Below are positions 16,080-24,376 of a DNA stretch of 41,476 bases, piece by piece (the first letter of the stretch is position 1; each line of letters opens with the position of its first letter). A model generated the notes under the pieces. It did not search any database and was not told the origin of the DNA. It was given only the letters and a program-made list of their open reading frames with translations. The position numbers and the translations under genes were made by a program. The stretch comes from Euryarchaeota archaeon UBA4 (GTDB taxonomy: Archaea > Thermoplasmatota > Poseidoniia > Poseidoniales > Thalassarchaeaceae): NCBI GenBank assembly GCA_002497985.1, contig DAFQ01000008.1, positions 1-41,476 on the forward strand. Direction: 5' to 3'.

Positions 16080-18776
16080 ATGGCTGAAGACTTACTCAGG
16101 AGAGACATCTCAGATGAGATGAAAGAGAGTTACATCAATTATGCAATGAGCGTAATTATCGGGAGAGCCCTTCCCGATGTCAGAGATGGCCTTAAGCCGG
16201 TCCACAGAAGAATACTATGGGGCATGCACCAAGCAGGCCACACGCACGAAAAGGGCTACAGCAAGTCTGCTAGATCGGTTGGAGAAGTGATGGGTAAATA
16301 CCACCCACATGGAGATCAGGCGCTGTATGACACGATGGTCAGGATGGCACAAGAATTCTCACTTAGGTACCCCCTGGTTGATGGCCAGGGTAACTTCGGA
16401 TCGATAGACGGGGATCCACCTGCTGCAATGAGGTACACGGAAAGCCGACTTGACCGCCTCTCCAGGCACATGCTCGAAGACATTAACAAAAATACGATTG
16501 ACATGGAGCCCAACTTTGATGAAAGCGAGATTGAACCCACAGTATTGCCTTCTCGTCTTCCGAACCTACTGCTAAATGGAAGTGACGGCATTGCAGTCGG
16601 AATGGCAACAAAGATACCCCCACACAATCTGAGGGAGGTTGCTGATGCAATAAAATTCCACATTACAAAAGTGATTGAACAGAATAGAAAAATTGGCCTG
16701 GACAACCCCCCTAAGATAGACGCTTTGGAGTATATGGACTACATCAAAGGTCCAGATTTCCCCACGGGCGCAACTCTGTATGGAATTGATGGTATTGTCG
16801 ATATGTACCGAACAGGAAATGGGCGTTTCCACATTAGGTCAGACGTAGAGGTGGTGGATGACTCCAGTGGGAAGCGCCTAATCGTCCACTCAATACCTTA
16901 CCAAGTGAAGAAGGCACCAATGCTTCAGGGAATCGCAGAACTCGTCCAAAAGGAGTCAGTCAAGGGAATCAGGGACATCAGAGATGAGTCTAGCAAGGAG
17001 GGCATCAGGGTCGTCATCGAGATCAAGCAAAATGCCGACCCCCAAGCAGTACTGAACCAGTTGTACCAATCAAGCAGATTGCAAGAGTCATACTCTGCCA
17101 ACATGATGGGCATATTGAAGGGGGAGCCTGTTCAACTGGATCTTCGAACCATCTTGCACACGCACGTCAGGCACAGAGAGTCCATCATAGAGAGGAGGAC
17201 GCAGTTCGACTTAGAGAAGGCAGAATCCAGGGCACACATACTAGAAGGGCTGATCAAAGCACAGAAGAGGATGGATGAGATAATTGTCGTAGGGCGAAAC
17301 TCCGACTCACGTGAGCAGTTTGAGAAGTATCTCAGAGGAGAGGAAAAATACCCCAAAATCAAGAGGTTCGAATTTTCCGAGAGGCAGTCAAAGGCCATTG
17401 CGGAGAGGAGGCTCTACCAATTGACCAAACTGAATGTCAAGGAAGTTGCAGATGAATTGGAGAAATTGAAAGAATCCATAAGCGACTTCAAAGGAATATT
17501 GGACAGCAGAATAAGACGCCTTGACATCATAGTGAATGAGCTTGAGGAAGTGGTTGATCGACATGGGGATGACCGTAGAACCGAGATCAACGCAACGCCA
17601 CTATCTATGGATAGAGAGGACCTGGTTGCAGAGCAGTCTATCGTTATCTCACTTACACAGGACAACTACATGAGGCATCTCCCTGTGGAATCATTCAGAC
17701 TCCAGAACAGAGGGGGCAAAGGGCTCAAGGGAGTATCAACCAAGGAAGAGGACGCCCCATCCAAGATTGTTACCTGCTTTTCCAAGGACCGTTTACTCAT
17801 CTTCACTGACATGGGCAGGGTGTATGGCCTCAGGGCATGGGAGACCCCCTCTGCAAGCAGATACGGAAGGGGGACCCACGTTCGCAACTTACTTGGGGGG
17901 ATCAGAGAAGACGAAAAGGTGATCTCGATTCTCCCTATGAACAGGGACCTCATCGAAAACCCGGAAGGGCATTACCTAATCTTCTCCACCCTCAATGGGA
18001 GAATAAAGAGGAGCCACCTCTCGGAATATGTCAAAATAAACAGGAATGGGAAGTATGCACTCAGATTCGCTGAGGGAGAGGCGGATGCTCTAGTTTCAGT
18101 TAGGCCCGCTACAGAAGAGGACCATGTAGTCCTAGTCTCGGCCAAGGGCAACGCCTGCAGATTCAAGCCGGCCGAAGTCCGCAGCAGAGTTGACCCATCC
18201 ACTGGAGAGGAACAGCACACGCATCTTGTCAGGGTGCAAGGAAGAGTTAGCCAGGGAGTCTCTGGGATGAAACTAGACAAGGGCGATAGGGTCATAGGAA
18301 TGATTGTCACAGACGACTTTGAAACCAGCGTCCTCACAATTTCTAAGCATGGGATGGGCAAGAGAAGCAGGCTTGGTTCGGGAGATATGGTCCCATTATT
18401 GGACCAAGAAACTGGAGACGCGATGTACGACGATGAAGGCGTCGCACTACAAGAGAGAGATGGTTACAGGAGAACAAACAGAGGGACAAAGGGAGTCAGG
18501 ACGATGTCCCTAGACAGTGACGATGAGCTAGTTGCAGTGAAGCAAATACCGGATCTCGAAGACCAGTTATTCATGCTCACATCGACTGGGATGATGATAA
18601 GAATGATTTCCAGGCAGACCAAGGAAACCCTAGGGAAGGTGACTAAGGGAACCCGCATAATGGAATTGAGGAACGCCGATAGGACCGGTTATTCGGATGA
18701 GATTATTTTCGTTGCGAGGCTGCCTTCTTCATTGGTCGACTCAACCTCAGATGACGACATGTCCGAAGAGGAGTAG
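16080..18776 (+). CDS. gyrA: DNA gyrase subunit A
   Basis: GyrA carries the DNA breakage-reunion site and the C-terminal DNA-wrapping domain. The 898 residues begin with the typical ISDEMKESYINYAMSVIIGRALPDVRDGLKPVHRR block. The catalytic tyrosine sits in AAMRYTE (about Tyr119). The wrapping domain starts with a GyrA box, QNRGGKG (about 542-548), which marks real gyrase rather than topoisomerase IV. Beta-pinwheel blades follow (for example NRGTKGVRTMSL), and the tail is acidic (STSDDDMSEEE). The ATG at 16080 lies 2 nt after the gyrB stop; a GTG at 16074 overlapping gyrB is an alternative. It forms a gyrBA operon. Confidence 0.96.
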   Translation: MAEDLLRRDISDEMKESYINYAMSVIIGRALPDVRDGLKPVHRRILWGMHQAGHTHEKGYSKSARSVGEVMGKYHPHGDQALYDTMVRMAQEFSLRYPLVDGQGNFGSIDGDPPAAMRYTESRLDRLSRHMLEDINKNTIDMEPNFDESEIEPTVLPSRLPNLLLNGSDGIAVGMATKIPPHNLREVADAIKFHITKVIEQNRKIGLDNPPKIDALEYMDYIKGPDFPTGATLYGIDGIVDMYRTGNGRFHIRSDVEVVDDSSGKRLIVHSIPYQVKKAPMLQGIAELVQKESVKGIRDIRDESSKEGIRVVIEIKQNADPQAVLNQLYQSSRLQESYSANMMGILKGEPVQLDLRTILHTHVRHRESIIERRTQFDLEKAESRAHILEGLIKAQKRMDEIIVVGRNSDSREQFEKYLRGEEKYPKIKRFEFSERQSKAIAERRLYQLTKLNVKEVADELEKLKESISDFKGILDSRIRRLDIIVNELEEVVDRHGDDRRTEINATPLSMDREDLVAEQSIVISLTQDNYMRHLPVESFRLQNRGGKGLKGVSTKEEDAPSKIVTCFSKDRLLIFTDMGRVYGLRAWETPSASRYGRGTHVRNLLGGIREDEKVISILPMNRDLIENPEGHYLIFSTLNGRIKRSHLSEYVKINRNGKYALRFAEGEADALVSVRPATEEDHVVLVSAKGNACRFKPAEVRSRVDPSTGEEQHTHLVRVQGRVSQGVSGMKLDKGDRVIGMIVTDDFETSVLTISKHGMGKRSRLGSGDMVPLLDQETGDAMYDDEGVALQERDGYRRTNRGTKGVRTMSLDSDDELVAVKQIPDLEDQLFMLTSTGMMIRMISRQTKETLGKVTKGTRIMELRNADRTGYSDEIIFVARLPSSLVDSTSDDDMSEEE

Positions 18777-18820
18777 GGTACCGCTCGCCTTAAGCGAATG
18801 AGTAAGTTCGCCGGAACACT

Positions 18821-18907
18821 GCGGCAGTCGCATAGCCTGGCCATTGCGCTGGATTGCTAATCCAGTGGTGTTTCACCTCGGGAGTTCGAATCTCCCCTGC
18901 CGCGCCA
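18821..18907 (+). tRNA. tRNA-Ser (anticodon GCT)
   Basis: An 87-nt type II tRNA can be folded by hand. The acceptor arms GCGGCAG and CTGCCGC pair perfectly, followed by G and an encoded CCA (18905-18907). The anticodon arm is CTGGA-TTGCTAA-TCCAG with GCT at 18856-18858, reading AGC/AGT serine codons. A long variable arm (GGTG-TTT-CACC) follows, as expected for serine, and the T arm is GGGAG-TTCGAAT-CTCCC. No intron is seen. It lies between gyrA and the gene at 18933. Confidence 0.95.
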
Positions 18908-18932
18908 TCAAAATGAGGGGAGTGTTCATTCT

Positions 18933-19787
18933 ATGCCTGCCCACACGAGTGGCGTGGCCATCACCTACGCGAGCCCCATCTTGGTGCTCATATTGCTTCT
19001 ATTGGCACTCCTGATAAGAAGGCATTTTGCCCTATCGCCATCTAATGAAAGGTCATGGGTGAATGACAATCGGAGACTGGCTAAGGCAGAATTTGATGGT
19101 GAAACGGTCACAATTAGGAATGTTAGGGACTTCAAGTGGAGAACGACCAGGGACTTTGACGAAAGGTGGGTTGACGTCAAAGTCAATCTCAACGAAGTCA
19201 CCAAGATTTGGTTCATCCTGGAATATTTCGAACCCGATAGGAAGGAGATGGCCCACACCATCCTCAGTTACGAGTTCGCGGATGGTACGAGATTGGCTTG
19301 TTCAATTGAAGTTCGTAAGAAAGAGGGCGCCAGATATCACCCAGTAAAGGGATTATTCAGGACATACGAACTGATCTACGTCTGGGGCACGGAGAGGGAC
19401 GTGATCGGGGTGAGGGGGCGTTGCAGGAGGAAGTCCAACACTCACCTATTCGAAGGAGTGGTTCTGGGCCCGGGTAACGAACGAAGGATGTTTGAGTCAT
19501 ACTTGAGAAGGACTAACAAATTAATTGATGAACCTGAATGGTACAACACAATTACCAACACGTGCACAACAAACATTGTCGGACATGTGAACGAAGTATA
19601 TCCGGGAAGGGTGCCCCGGGCTATGGCGATATTGATGCCGGGCCTAAGTCCGAAGCTACTCCGGAGAAACAACCTGGTAGTTATCGAAGATACACTGGAG
19701 CGTACCATGGAAGATAGCATCATTGATCGGAGGGCCCTGGAATGGGATGAAGAGTGTGATTTCGGAGATTGGATTAGGTCCCGATAA
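18933..19787 (+). CDS. Membrane-anchored protein of unknown function
   Basis: The family is not recognised. The 284-residue protein begins with a single hydrophobic helix (about residues 10-30, ITYASPILVLILLLLALLI) followed by Arg-Arg-His, so it is probably anchored with its main domain in the cytoplasm. The remainder is rich in charged and beta-forming residues (for example DGETVTIRNVRDFKWRTTRDFDERWVDVKVNL), without a catalytic motif I can name. GAGGGGAG upstream of the ATG at 18933 is a plausible ribosome-binding site. aroA begins 19 nt after its stop, so the two may be cotranscribed. Confidence 0.75.
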   Translation: MPAHTSGVAITYASPILVLILLLLALLIRRHFALSPSNERSWVNDNRRLAKAEFDGETVTIRNVRDFKWRTTRDFDERWVDVKVNLNEVTKIWFILEYFEPDRKEMAHTILSYEFADGTRLACSIEVRKKEGARYHPVKGLFRTYELIYVWGTERDVIGVRGRCRRKSNTHLFEGVVLGPGNERRMFESYLRRTNKLIDEPEWYNTITNTCTTNIVGHVNEVYPGRVPRAMAILMPGLSPKLLRRNNLVVIEDTLERTMEDSIIDRRALEWDEECDFGDWIRSR

Positions 19788-19806
19788 TGCGAGGATTGAA
19801 CACGAA

Positions 19807-21006
19807 ATGTCTACTCCAAACAACATGCTCACCATTGAGCCGGTCTCACTGAGCTCCCCGGTAAAGTGGGGTCTGCCCCCTTCGAAGAGCCATCTCATCA
19901 GGTGGCTTGCGTTGATTAGCCAGACAAAACAGGAGGTTTTTCTTGCATTCAACGGAACTCCTGGAAATGATGTTATTTCTATGTCGAAATGTATTGAGGG
20001 GATGGGTTCTTCCATAGAGGAACATGACTCGGGGTGGTTAGTAAGTGGCTCACCCGGCCTTAATCCTGACTCATTGTTTCTCGATTGTGGGAACTCTGGC
20101 ACGACTGCAAATTTCCTAACTGCCATTTCCGCTTGCAATATCGGTACTGTTTCCCTGGATGGCGATCGTACACTGAGATCGAGAAGCTCCAAGGAACTCT
20201 GCTCGACGTTGAGACAAATGGGTTGCACCATTGATTCGGACGGTGTACCAAGAGTGGTTTCTGGGAGAATTGAGAATTATGATGTTCTGCACGACTGGAG
20301 TAGAACTAGCCAAGGCCTGAGCTCATTGATGATAGCATCCCCTGGATTCGAAGAAGAACTCCGAATTTCCCTCTCCGGGGAGTCTGTTAGCAGCGGATAC
20401 TGGATGCTCACCCAAGAGATTTGCATTTCTTGTGGCTCGAAGATGACTGTTGAGGGGGACGAGGCCGTCCTACCCCCGTGGGAAATTGACATTCCAGAGG
20501 GTATTGAGATTCCTCCCGAGGAAAGCCTTCGCCCTGTGGCGATTTTACTGTCGCATCTTCATGGGGTCGATTTTGAAACGGGTTTGGAAGATTCCGGAAT
20601 CGGCATTTCTAGAGCTATCAAATCGGTCGAGGAAAGAGAAAATGAGGTATTTCTTGGTGAGGCGAGTGACATCATTACTCCAATAGCAGCTATAATGGCC
20701 ATGGGCGATGGTGGGCGCATCAGTGGTGCAGCACATGCAAGGGGGAAGGAGTCCGACAGGATTTCGAAAACAGTAGAGCTACTGGGGTCTTTCGAATTGT
20801 CCTCAAAGGAAACGGATGATGGCCTATTGATCCAGGGGGGCCAATGTCCGGTCAGGCCTAAAGATCCGGTGGAAACCCATGGAGACCACAGATTAGCAAT
20901 GACTGCTTTGGCGCTGGCGAGTAAAACTGGAGGGACGGTTTTGGAACCCGAATGTTCGGCAGTAACAGATCCCTCTTTCATTGACAAGATTATTTCTCTG
21001 GGCTAG
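19807..21006 (+). CDS. aroA: 3-phosphoshikimate 1-carboxyvinyltransferase (EPSP synthase)
   Basis: EPSP synthase joins shikimate 3-phosphate and phosphoenolpyruvate in the shikimate pathway. Family motifs are visible in order: PPSKSHLIRW (PGSKS-like phosphate binding), DCGNSGTTANFLTA (the GNSGTT substrate loop), LDGDRTLRSR, QGLSSLMIASP, KESDRISKTVELL, and THGDHRLAMTALALA near the C-terminus. The 399 residues are a little short of the common 420-440. The ATG at 19807 was preferred because it gives the usual N-terminal length and lies just after the upstream gene; longer in-frame extensions overlap that gene. In the GNSGTT loop Ser replaces the more common Ala, as in some archaeal enzymes. Confidence 0.93.
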   Translation: MSTPNNMLTIEPVSLSSPVKWGLPPSKSHLIRWLALISQTKQEVFLAFNGTPGNDVISMSKCIEGMGSSIEEHDSGWLVSGSPGLNPDSLFLDCGNSGTTANFLTAISACNIGTVSLDGDRTLRSRSSKELCSTLRQMGCTIDSDGVPRVVSGRIENYDVLHDWSRTSQGLSSLMIASPGFEEELRISLSGESVSSGYWMLTQEICISCGSKMTVEGDEAVLPPWEIDIPEGIEIPPEESLRPVAILLSHLHGVDFETGLEDSGIGISRAIKSVEERENEVFLGEASDIITPIAAIMAMGDGGRISGAAHARGKESDRISKTVELLGSFELSSKETDDGLLIQGGQCPVRPKDPVETHGDHRLAMTALALASKTGGTVLEPECSAVTDPSFIDKIISLG

Positions 21007-21058
21007 TCATTCTAGACATGTTCAAGGGCACTAGGCATTTGCAGTGACAGTGGGTTCA

Positions 21059-22009
21059 ATGTCAGCTTGGTCAAAAAACATCGGCACCCACGCACTATTG
21101 CTACTTGTGGCGGTAATCTGGGGTTCAACTTGGTCGGTGGGCAGGTTCCTTAGTTATGGCCTGGATGAGGACAGTAGGGCATCACTTGAGCCAGCTACCG
21201 CGGCATGGCTTAGATACGCAGTGGTGGTGATTGTGTTCTCTGCATGGTGTTACTTTAGCAAAGGGGAAAATAAGACAAGGATGCTTCCTCCGGATTCCCT
21301 TTCCTGGAAATATACCATCTGGCTAGGTCTCCTTGGGACGATGATGTACCAGCTTCTTTTCATGCACGGGATGAGGTGGACTGCAGCTGGCGATGCCTCG
21401 TTAATTATTCCAATTAATCCGGTATTCACTGTCCTTCTGGCAGCACCGATGCTTGGTCAGAGGGTCTCAGGAAGAATGGCGCTGGGTTTGCTCATAGGAA
21501 TTTCTGGAGTTGTGGCCGTTGTTGGCTGGAGTCCAAATACGGGAATCCCATTCGAACATAGGCTAATTGGGGATCTGATGATTATTGGAGCTGCGCTCTC
21601 ATGGGCCGCCACTAGCAATTTGACAAAAATATTGCTCGGGGAGAATAAAGGAACGGTTATTGAAATCGTTGTTTGGTACTCGATAGTTGGATGGCTCATG
21701 TTGACTCCCTGGATGATAATTGAATTATACCAGTCTGGAATTCCTTACCCTAACGATATTGAGTTGCTCTCCATAGCTTATCTAGGAGTTTTCTCGACCG
21801 TGTTGTCATATGTCTGGTTTGTCAGGGGAATTGACAGAATAGGCCCTACTGCTGCGGCTTCTTACGTTTTCCTAGTTCCTGTTTTCGGGGTGTTAAGCGG
21901 TTGGGCGTTGCTAGGGGAGAATATCGGGGCCTCGATGGGCGTGGGCTTCGTACTAATCGTCCTCGGAGTACGTGAGGTCCAGAAGGAAAGCGAGAAGTTA
22001 GAAGGCTAG
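21059..22009 (+). CDS. EamA/DMT-family transporter
   Basis: This is an inner-membrane protein of about 316 residues with about ten transmembrane helices and the two EamA repeats of the drug/metabolite transporter superfamily. Recognisable elements are LLLVAVIWGSTWSVGRF at the start of repeat one and MYQLLFMHGMRWTAAGDASLIIPINPVFTVLLA at the end of repeat one. Repeat two has LIGDLMIIGAALSWAATSNLTKIL and then AYLGVFSTVLSYVWFVRGIDRIGPTAAASYVFLVPVFGVL. The family exports amino acids or other metabolites; the substrate here cannot be told. The ATG at 21059 was preferred to a GTG at 21044. Confidence 0.9.
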   Translation: MSAWSKNIGTHALLLLVAVIWGSTWSVGRFLSYGLDEDSRASLEPATAAWLRYAVVVIVFSAWCYFSKGENKTRMLPPDSLSWKYTIWLGLLGTMMYQLLFMHGMRWTAAGDASLIIPINPVFTVLLAAPMLGQRVSGRMALGLLIGISGVVAVVGWSPNTGIPFEHRLIGDLMIIGAALSWAATSNLTKILLGENKGTVIEIVVWYSIVGWLMLTPWMIIELYQSGIPYPNDIELLSIAYLGVFSTVLSYVWFVRGIDRIGPTAAASYVFLVPVFGVLSGWALLGENIGASMGVGFVLIVLGVREVQKESEKLEG

Positions 22010-22040
22010 TGAAAATACAAAGTTTGGTGCGTACTCACGA

Positions 22041-22047
22041 TTAAATA
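22041..22047 (+). promoter_or_regulatory. Putative TATA box for the L10e operon
   Basis: TTAAATA lies about 35-41 nt before the rpl10e ATG. That would put transcription start near 22069 and leave a leader of about 12 nt, common for archaeal ribosomal genes. Assigned by eye only. Confidence 0.5.
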
Positions 22048-22081
22048 GAGGGGGTCGGTCGCCCGCGAGAGAGGCAGTAGT

Positions 22082-22621
22082 ATGGCACGCAAGCCCGCAA
22101 AGATGTATCGTCAGGTGAAGGGTCAGTCTTTCACACGCAGGGAGTACTCTGGAGGAGTCCCCAACAATAGAATCCTGAGGTACTTCATGGGAAATAGGAA
22201 GGTTGCTGAAGCTGGAGAGTTCCCAGTCACTCTGGAATTAACTTCAGATAACACCTGCCAGATCAGGGATACGGCTCTTGAGGCTGCCAGACAGGTTTCA
22301 AATGCAACGATAAGGGAGTCAGCTGGGACTGAAGGATATGCCCTCAGAATTCATGTTTACCCCCATCAGATACTAAGAGAGAACAAGCAGGCCACTGGAG
22401 CAGGGGCCGACCGTGTTTCACAAGGGATGAGGCAGGCCTACGGAAAGAACGTGGGTACGGCTGCCCGAGTACTCAGGGGCCAGAGGGTGATTTCCATTCA
22501 CACCCTCCCAGAACACTATGACGCTGCTAGAGAATCACTGAGAAAGGCGAGTTGCAAGTTCCCAACGCCCTGCACCGTTAAGGTAGTCAAGGGAGCCGAG
22601 CAATTGAAGGGTAAAGTGTGA
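22082..22621 (+). CDS. rpl10e: Large subunit ribosomal protein L10e (uL16)
   Basis: This is archaeal/eukaryotic ribosomal protein L10e, the counterpart of bacterial L16, a large-subunit protein near the tRNA-binding and 5S rRNA region. The 179 residues match the family length. The sequence shows RKPAKMYRQVKGQSFTRREY at the N-terminus, GVPNNRILRYFMGN, LRIHVYPHQILRENKQATGAGADRVSQGMRQAYGK and ARVLRGQRVISIHT. The ATG at 22082 starts in the conserved family register. The next gene starts by overlapping its stop (GTGA), suggesting coupled expression. Confidence 0.97.
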   Translation: MARKPAKMYRQVKGQSFTRREYSGGVPNNRILRYFMGNRKVAEAGEFPVTLELTSDNTCQIRDTALEAARQVSNATIRESAGTEGYALRIHVYPHQILRENKQATGAGADRVSQGMRQAYGKNVGTAARVLRGQRVISIHTLPEHYDAARESLRKASCKFPTPCTVKVVKGAEQLKGKV

Positions 22622-23211
22622 GGTTGGGGGGCATGGAGCCCGGCGACCCTCTATCTGTCCTACATGATTCCCTCAGAGGGGCACCAATAATCTGGAAGGG
22701 GGAATATCCCTACTTCATACACCCAATTTCTGATGGGATACCACGAATGGAAGCAAAGGTACTCAGAGCCACTAGGGATCTTATTGTCTCGATGGTTGAC
22801 TGGTCAAAAATAGATCTGATAGTGAGTGTGGAGGCCATGGGGCTGCCCCTTCTTGCAGCGGTTGGTGATGCATCTGGGAAACCGACCGTCGTCATTAGGA
22901 AGCGTTCCTATGGAATGGAAGGTGAGGTTCGAGTCGATGTATCGACTGGTTATTCCGAGTCTACGACATACATTAACGACATAAAACCAGGAGAGCGCGT
23001 CCTTATCGTCGATGATGTAATCTCCACGGGAGGGACCCTGGAGCCTATTCTTGAGGCCATAGAGAGAATGGGGGCAACCCTACAAGAAATCATCATTGCT
23101 ATTGAGAAGGGGGATGGTCGTGAGCGGCTTGCCTTAGAGAGGCCTAACTGGCCAATTAGAACTCTAGCCAGAATCGATATCATTGATGGAAAGGTCGAGA
23201 TTGTAGAGTGA
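22618..23211 (+). CDS. hpt: Purine phosphoribosyltransferase (archaeal Hpt-like)
   Basis: This resembles the archaeal hypoxanthine/adenine phosphoribosyltransferase group, which salvages purine bases by transfer of phosphoribose from PRPP. The PRPP-binding loop VLIVDDVISTGGT is intact. The substrate-side features GEYPYFIHPISDGIPRMEAKVL, SVEAMGLPLLAAV and VIRKRSYG match archaeal Hpt proteins I know. The GTG at 22618 overlaps the rpl10e stop by 4 bp and was kept; an ATG at 22633 is possible but is preceded too closely by a G-run. The exact base specificity cannot be fixed from sequence. It is likely in one transcript with rpl10e and dph2. Confidence 0.87.
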   Translation: MRLGGMEPGDPLSVLHDSLRGAPIIWKGEYPYFIHPISDGIPRMEAKVLRATRDLIVSMVDWSKIDLIVSVEAMGLPLLAAVGDASGKPTVVIRKRSYGMEGEVRVDVSTGYSESTTYINDIKPGERVLIVDDVISTGGTLEPILEAIERMGATLQEIIIAIEKGDGRERLALERPNWPIRTLARIDIIDGKVEIVE

Positions 23212-23215
23212 TTTT

Positions 23216-24322
23216 ATGGATCTTGATAAGCATGATTTCCAGCTAGATGAGTTGGTTGACAGAATCAAGTCAAATGACAATAGATTAGTGGCTCTCCAAG
23301 TTCCCGAAGGGCTGAAGATGCAAGCTCTTGAGATGATGGATCAGATAGAGGATGGGTCGGGTGCCAAAGTGGTACTTGCGGCTGATCCTTGTTACGGGGC
23401 GTGCGATCTAGTCCATGACAAAATGATGGCTATGGGAGTGGAGTTAGTTGCCCACATGGGACACAGCCAAATGAACATAGATTCGGGCATGCCGACCCAA
23501 TTCATCCCAGTCACATATGAGGGAGAGCCGGAGATCGAGCCGGTGTTGGGTATTCTCGAAAGGCACAGAAGCCTATCCATGGAGAAACTAGAGGGTACCG
23601 CACCTTCCCAATTGAGTGAAGAAGAGGCACAAGACAGGTTTCTTGATGCGGTGGGAAGGGTTTCCCCCCTGAGCGATACCAGATTAGGACTTGTTGGATC
23701 GATACAGCACCTACACCTTCTCCCCAAGTACAAAGAAATGCTTGAGAAATCTGGATTTGAGGTAACAATACCAACTGGAGGGGACCGCTTGACTTTCCCG
23801 GGGCAAGTCCTTGGGTGCAACTATTCAGGTGACGACTCGACTATAGGACACTACCTGTTCCTTGGTTCGGGTGATTTCCACCCCATAGGGATGGTACTCC
23901 ACACTGGCAAGCCCCTAGCACTACTGGACCCCTACACGGGAGATGCAAGTGAGATGTCATTCTCCAGGATTGAAAGGATCCTCCGCCAGAGATTCGGGCT
24001 TATCATGGAAATAGGCAAAGCGGAGACATTCGGAATACTAATTGGCGAAAAGCCCGGACAGATGAGAAGGAACTTAGCAATACGGATGAAGAGAATACTC
24101 GAGAATCATGGCAAGAAGGGATACTTGCTTGCATTGGACCACGTTAGTCCGGATCTGATTGATTTCTACCCTGTGGACGCTTTCGTGAACACGGCTTGCC
24201 CCCGTATAGCAATAGATGACTCTGTGAGGTACGAGAAGCCCCTCGTCACTCCCTACGAGCTAGAAGTCTCCCTTGGAGAGAAGAGTTGGGAACATGGCTA
24301 CCAATTCGATGAAATCCCCTGA
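23216..24322 (+). CDS. dph2: Diphthamide synthase subunit Dph2
   Basis: Archaeal Dph2 catalyses the first step of diphthamide formation on elongation factor 2. It uses a 4Fe-4S cluster to cleave S-adenosylmethionine and transfer the 3-amino-3-carboxypropyl group. The three cluster cysteines are visible in the expected contexts: DPCYGACD near residues 60-66, VLGCNYS in the middle, and NTACPRIAID near the C-terminus. The 368 residues fit the family. A polar insertion rich in Glu and Ser (around 115-140) lies between the first and second cysteine regions. It starts 4 nt after the Hpt stop. The presence of Dph2 supports an archaeal host. Confidence 0.94.
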   Translation: MDLDKHDFQLDELVDRIKSNDNRLVALQVPEGLKMQALEMMDQIEDGSGAKVVLAADPCYGACDLVHDKMMAMGVELVAHMGHSQMNIDSGMPTQFIPVTYEGEPEIEPVLGILERHRSLSMEKLEGTAPSQLSEEEAQDRFLDAVGRVSPLSDTRLGLVGSIQHLHLLPKYKEMLEKSGFEVTIPTGGDRLTFPGQVLGCNYSGDDSTIGHYLFLGSGDFHPIGMVLHTGKPLALLDPYTGDASEMSFSRIERILRQRFGLIMEIGKAETFGILIGEKPGQMRRNLAIRMKRILENHGKKGYLLALDHVSPDLIDFYPVDAFVNTACPRIAIDDSVRYEKPLVTPYELEVSLGEKSWEHGYQFDEIP

Positions 24323-24358
24323 TGGTCGTCCCACTTGCATGGAGCAAGCGCCACCATC
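24321..24358. repeat. Nested inverted repeat ahead of orc1/cdc6
   Basis: GATGGT at 24321-24326 pairs with ACCATC at 24353-24358. Inside, CTTGC at 24334-24338 pairs with GCAAG at 24344-24348 around an ATGGA loop. The element starts over the dph2 stop and ends about 18 nt before the presumed Orc1/Cdc6 ATG. It could be an RNA hairpin or a protein site. Both arms are short, so chance is not excluded. Confidence 0.45.
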
Positions 24359-24376
24359 AAGGGCATCATTCAGAAT

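Noticed and set aside
14125..18776. Topoisomerase IV (ParE/ParC) or topoisomerase VI instead of gyrase
   Set aside because: A GyrA box QNRGGKG is present and the gyrB-gyrA order is intact; topoisomerase VI has a different fold.
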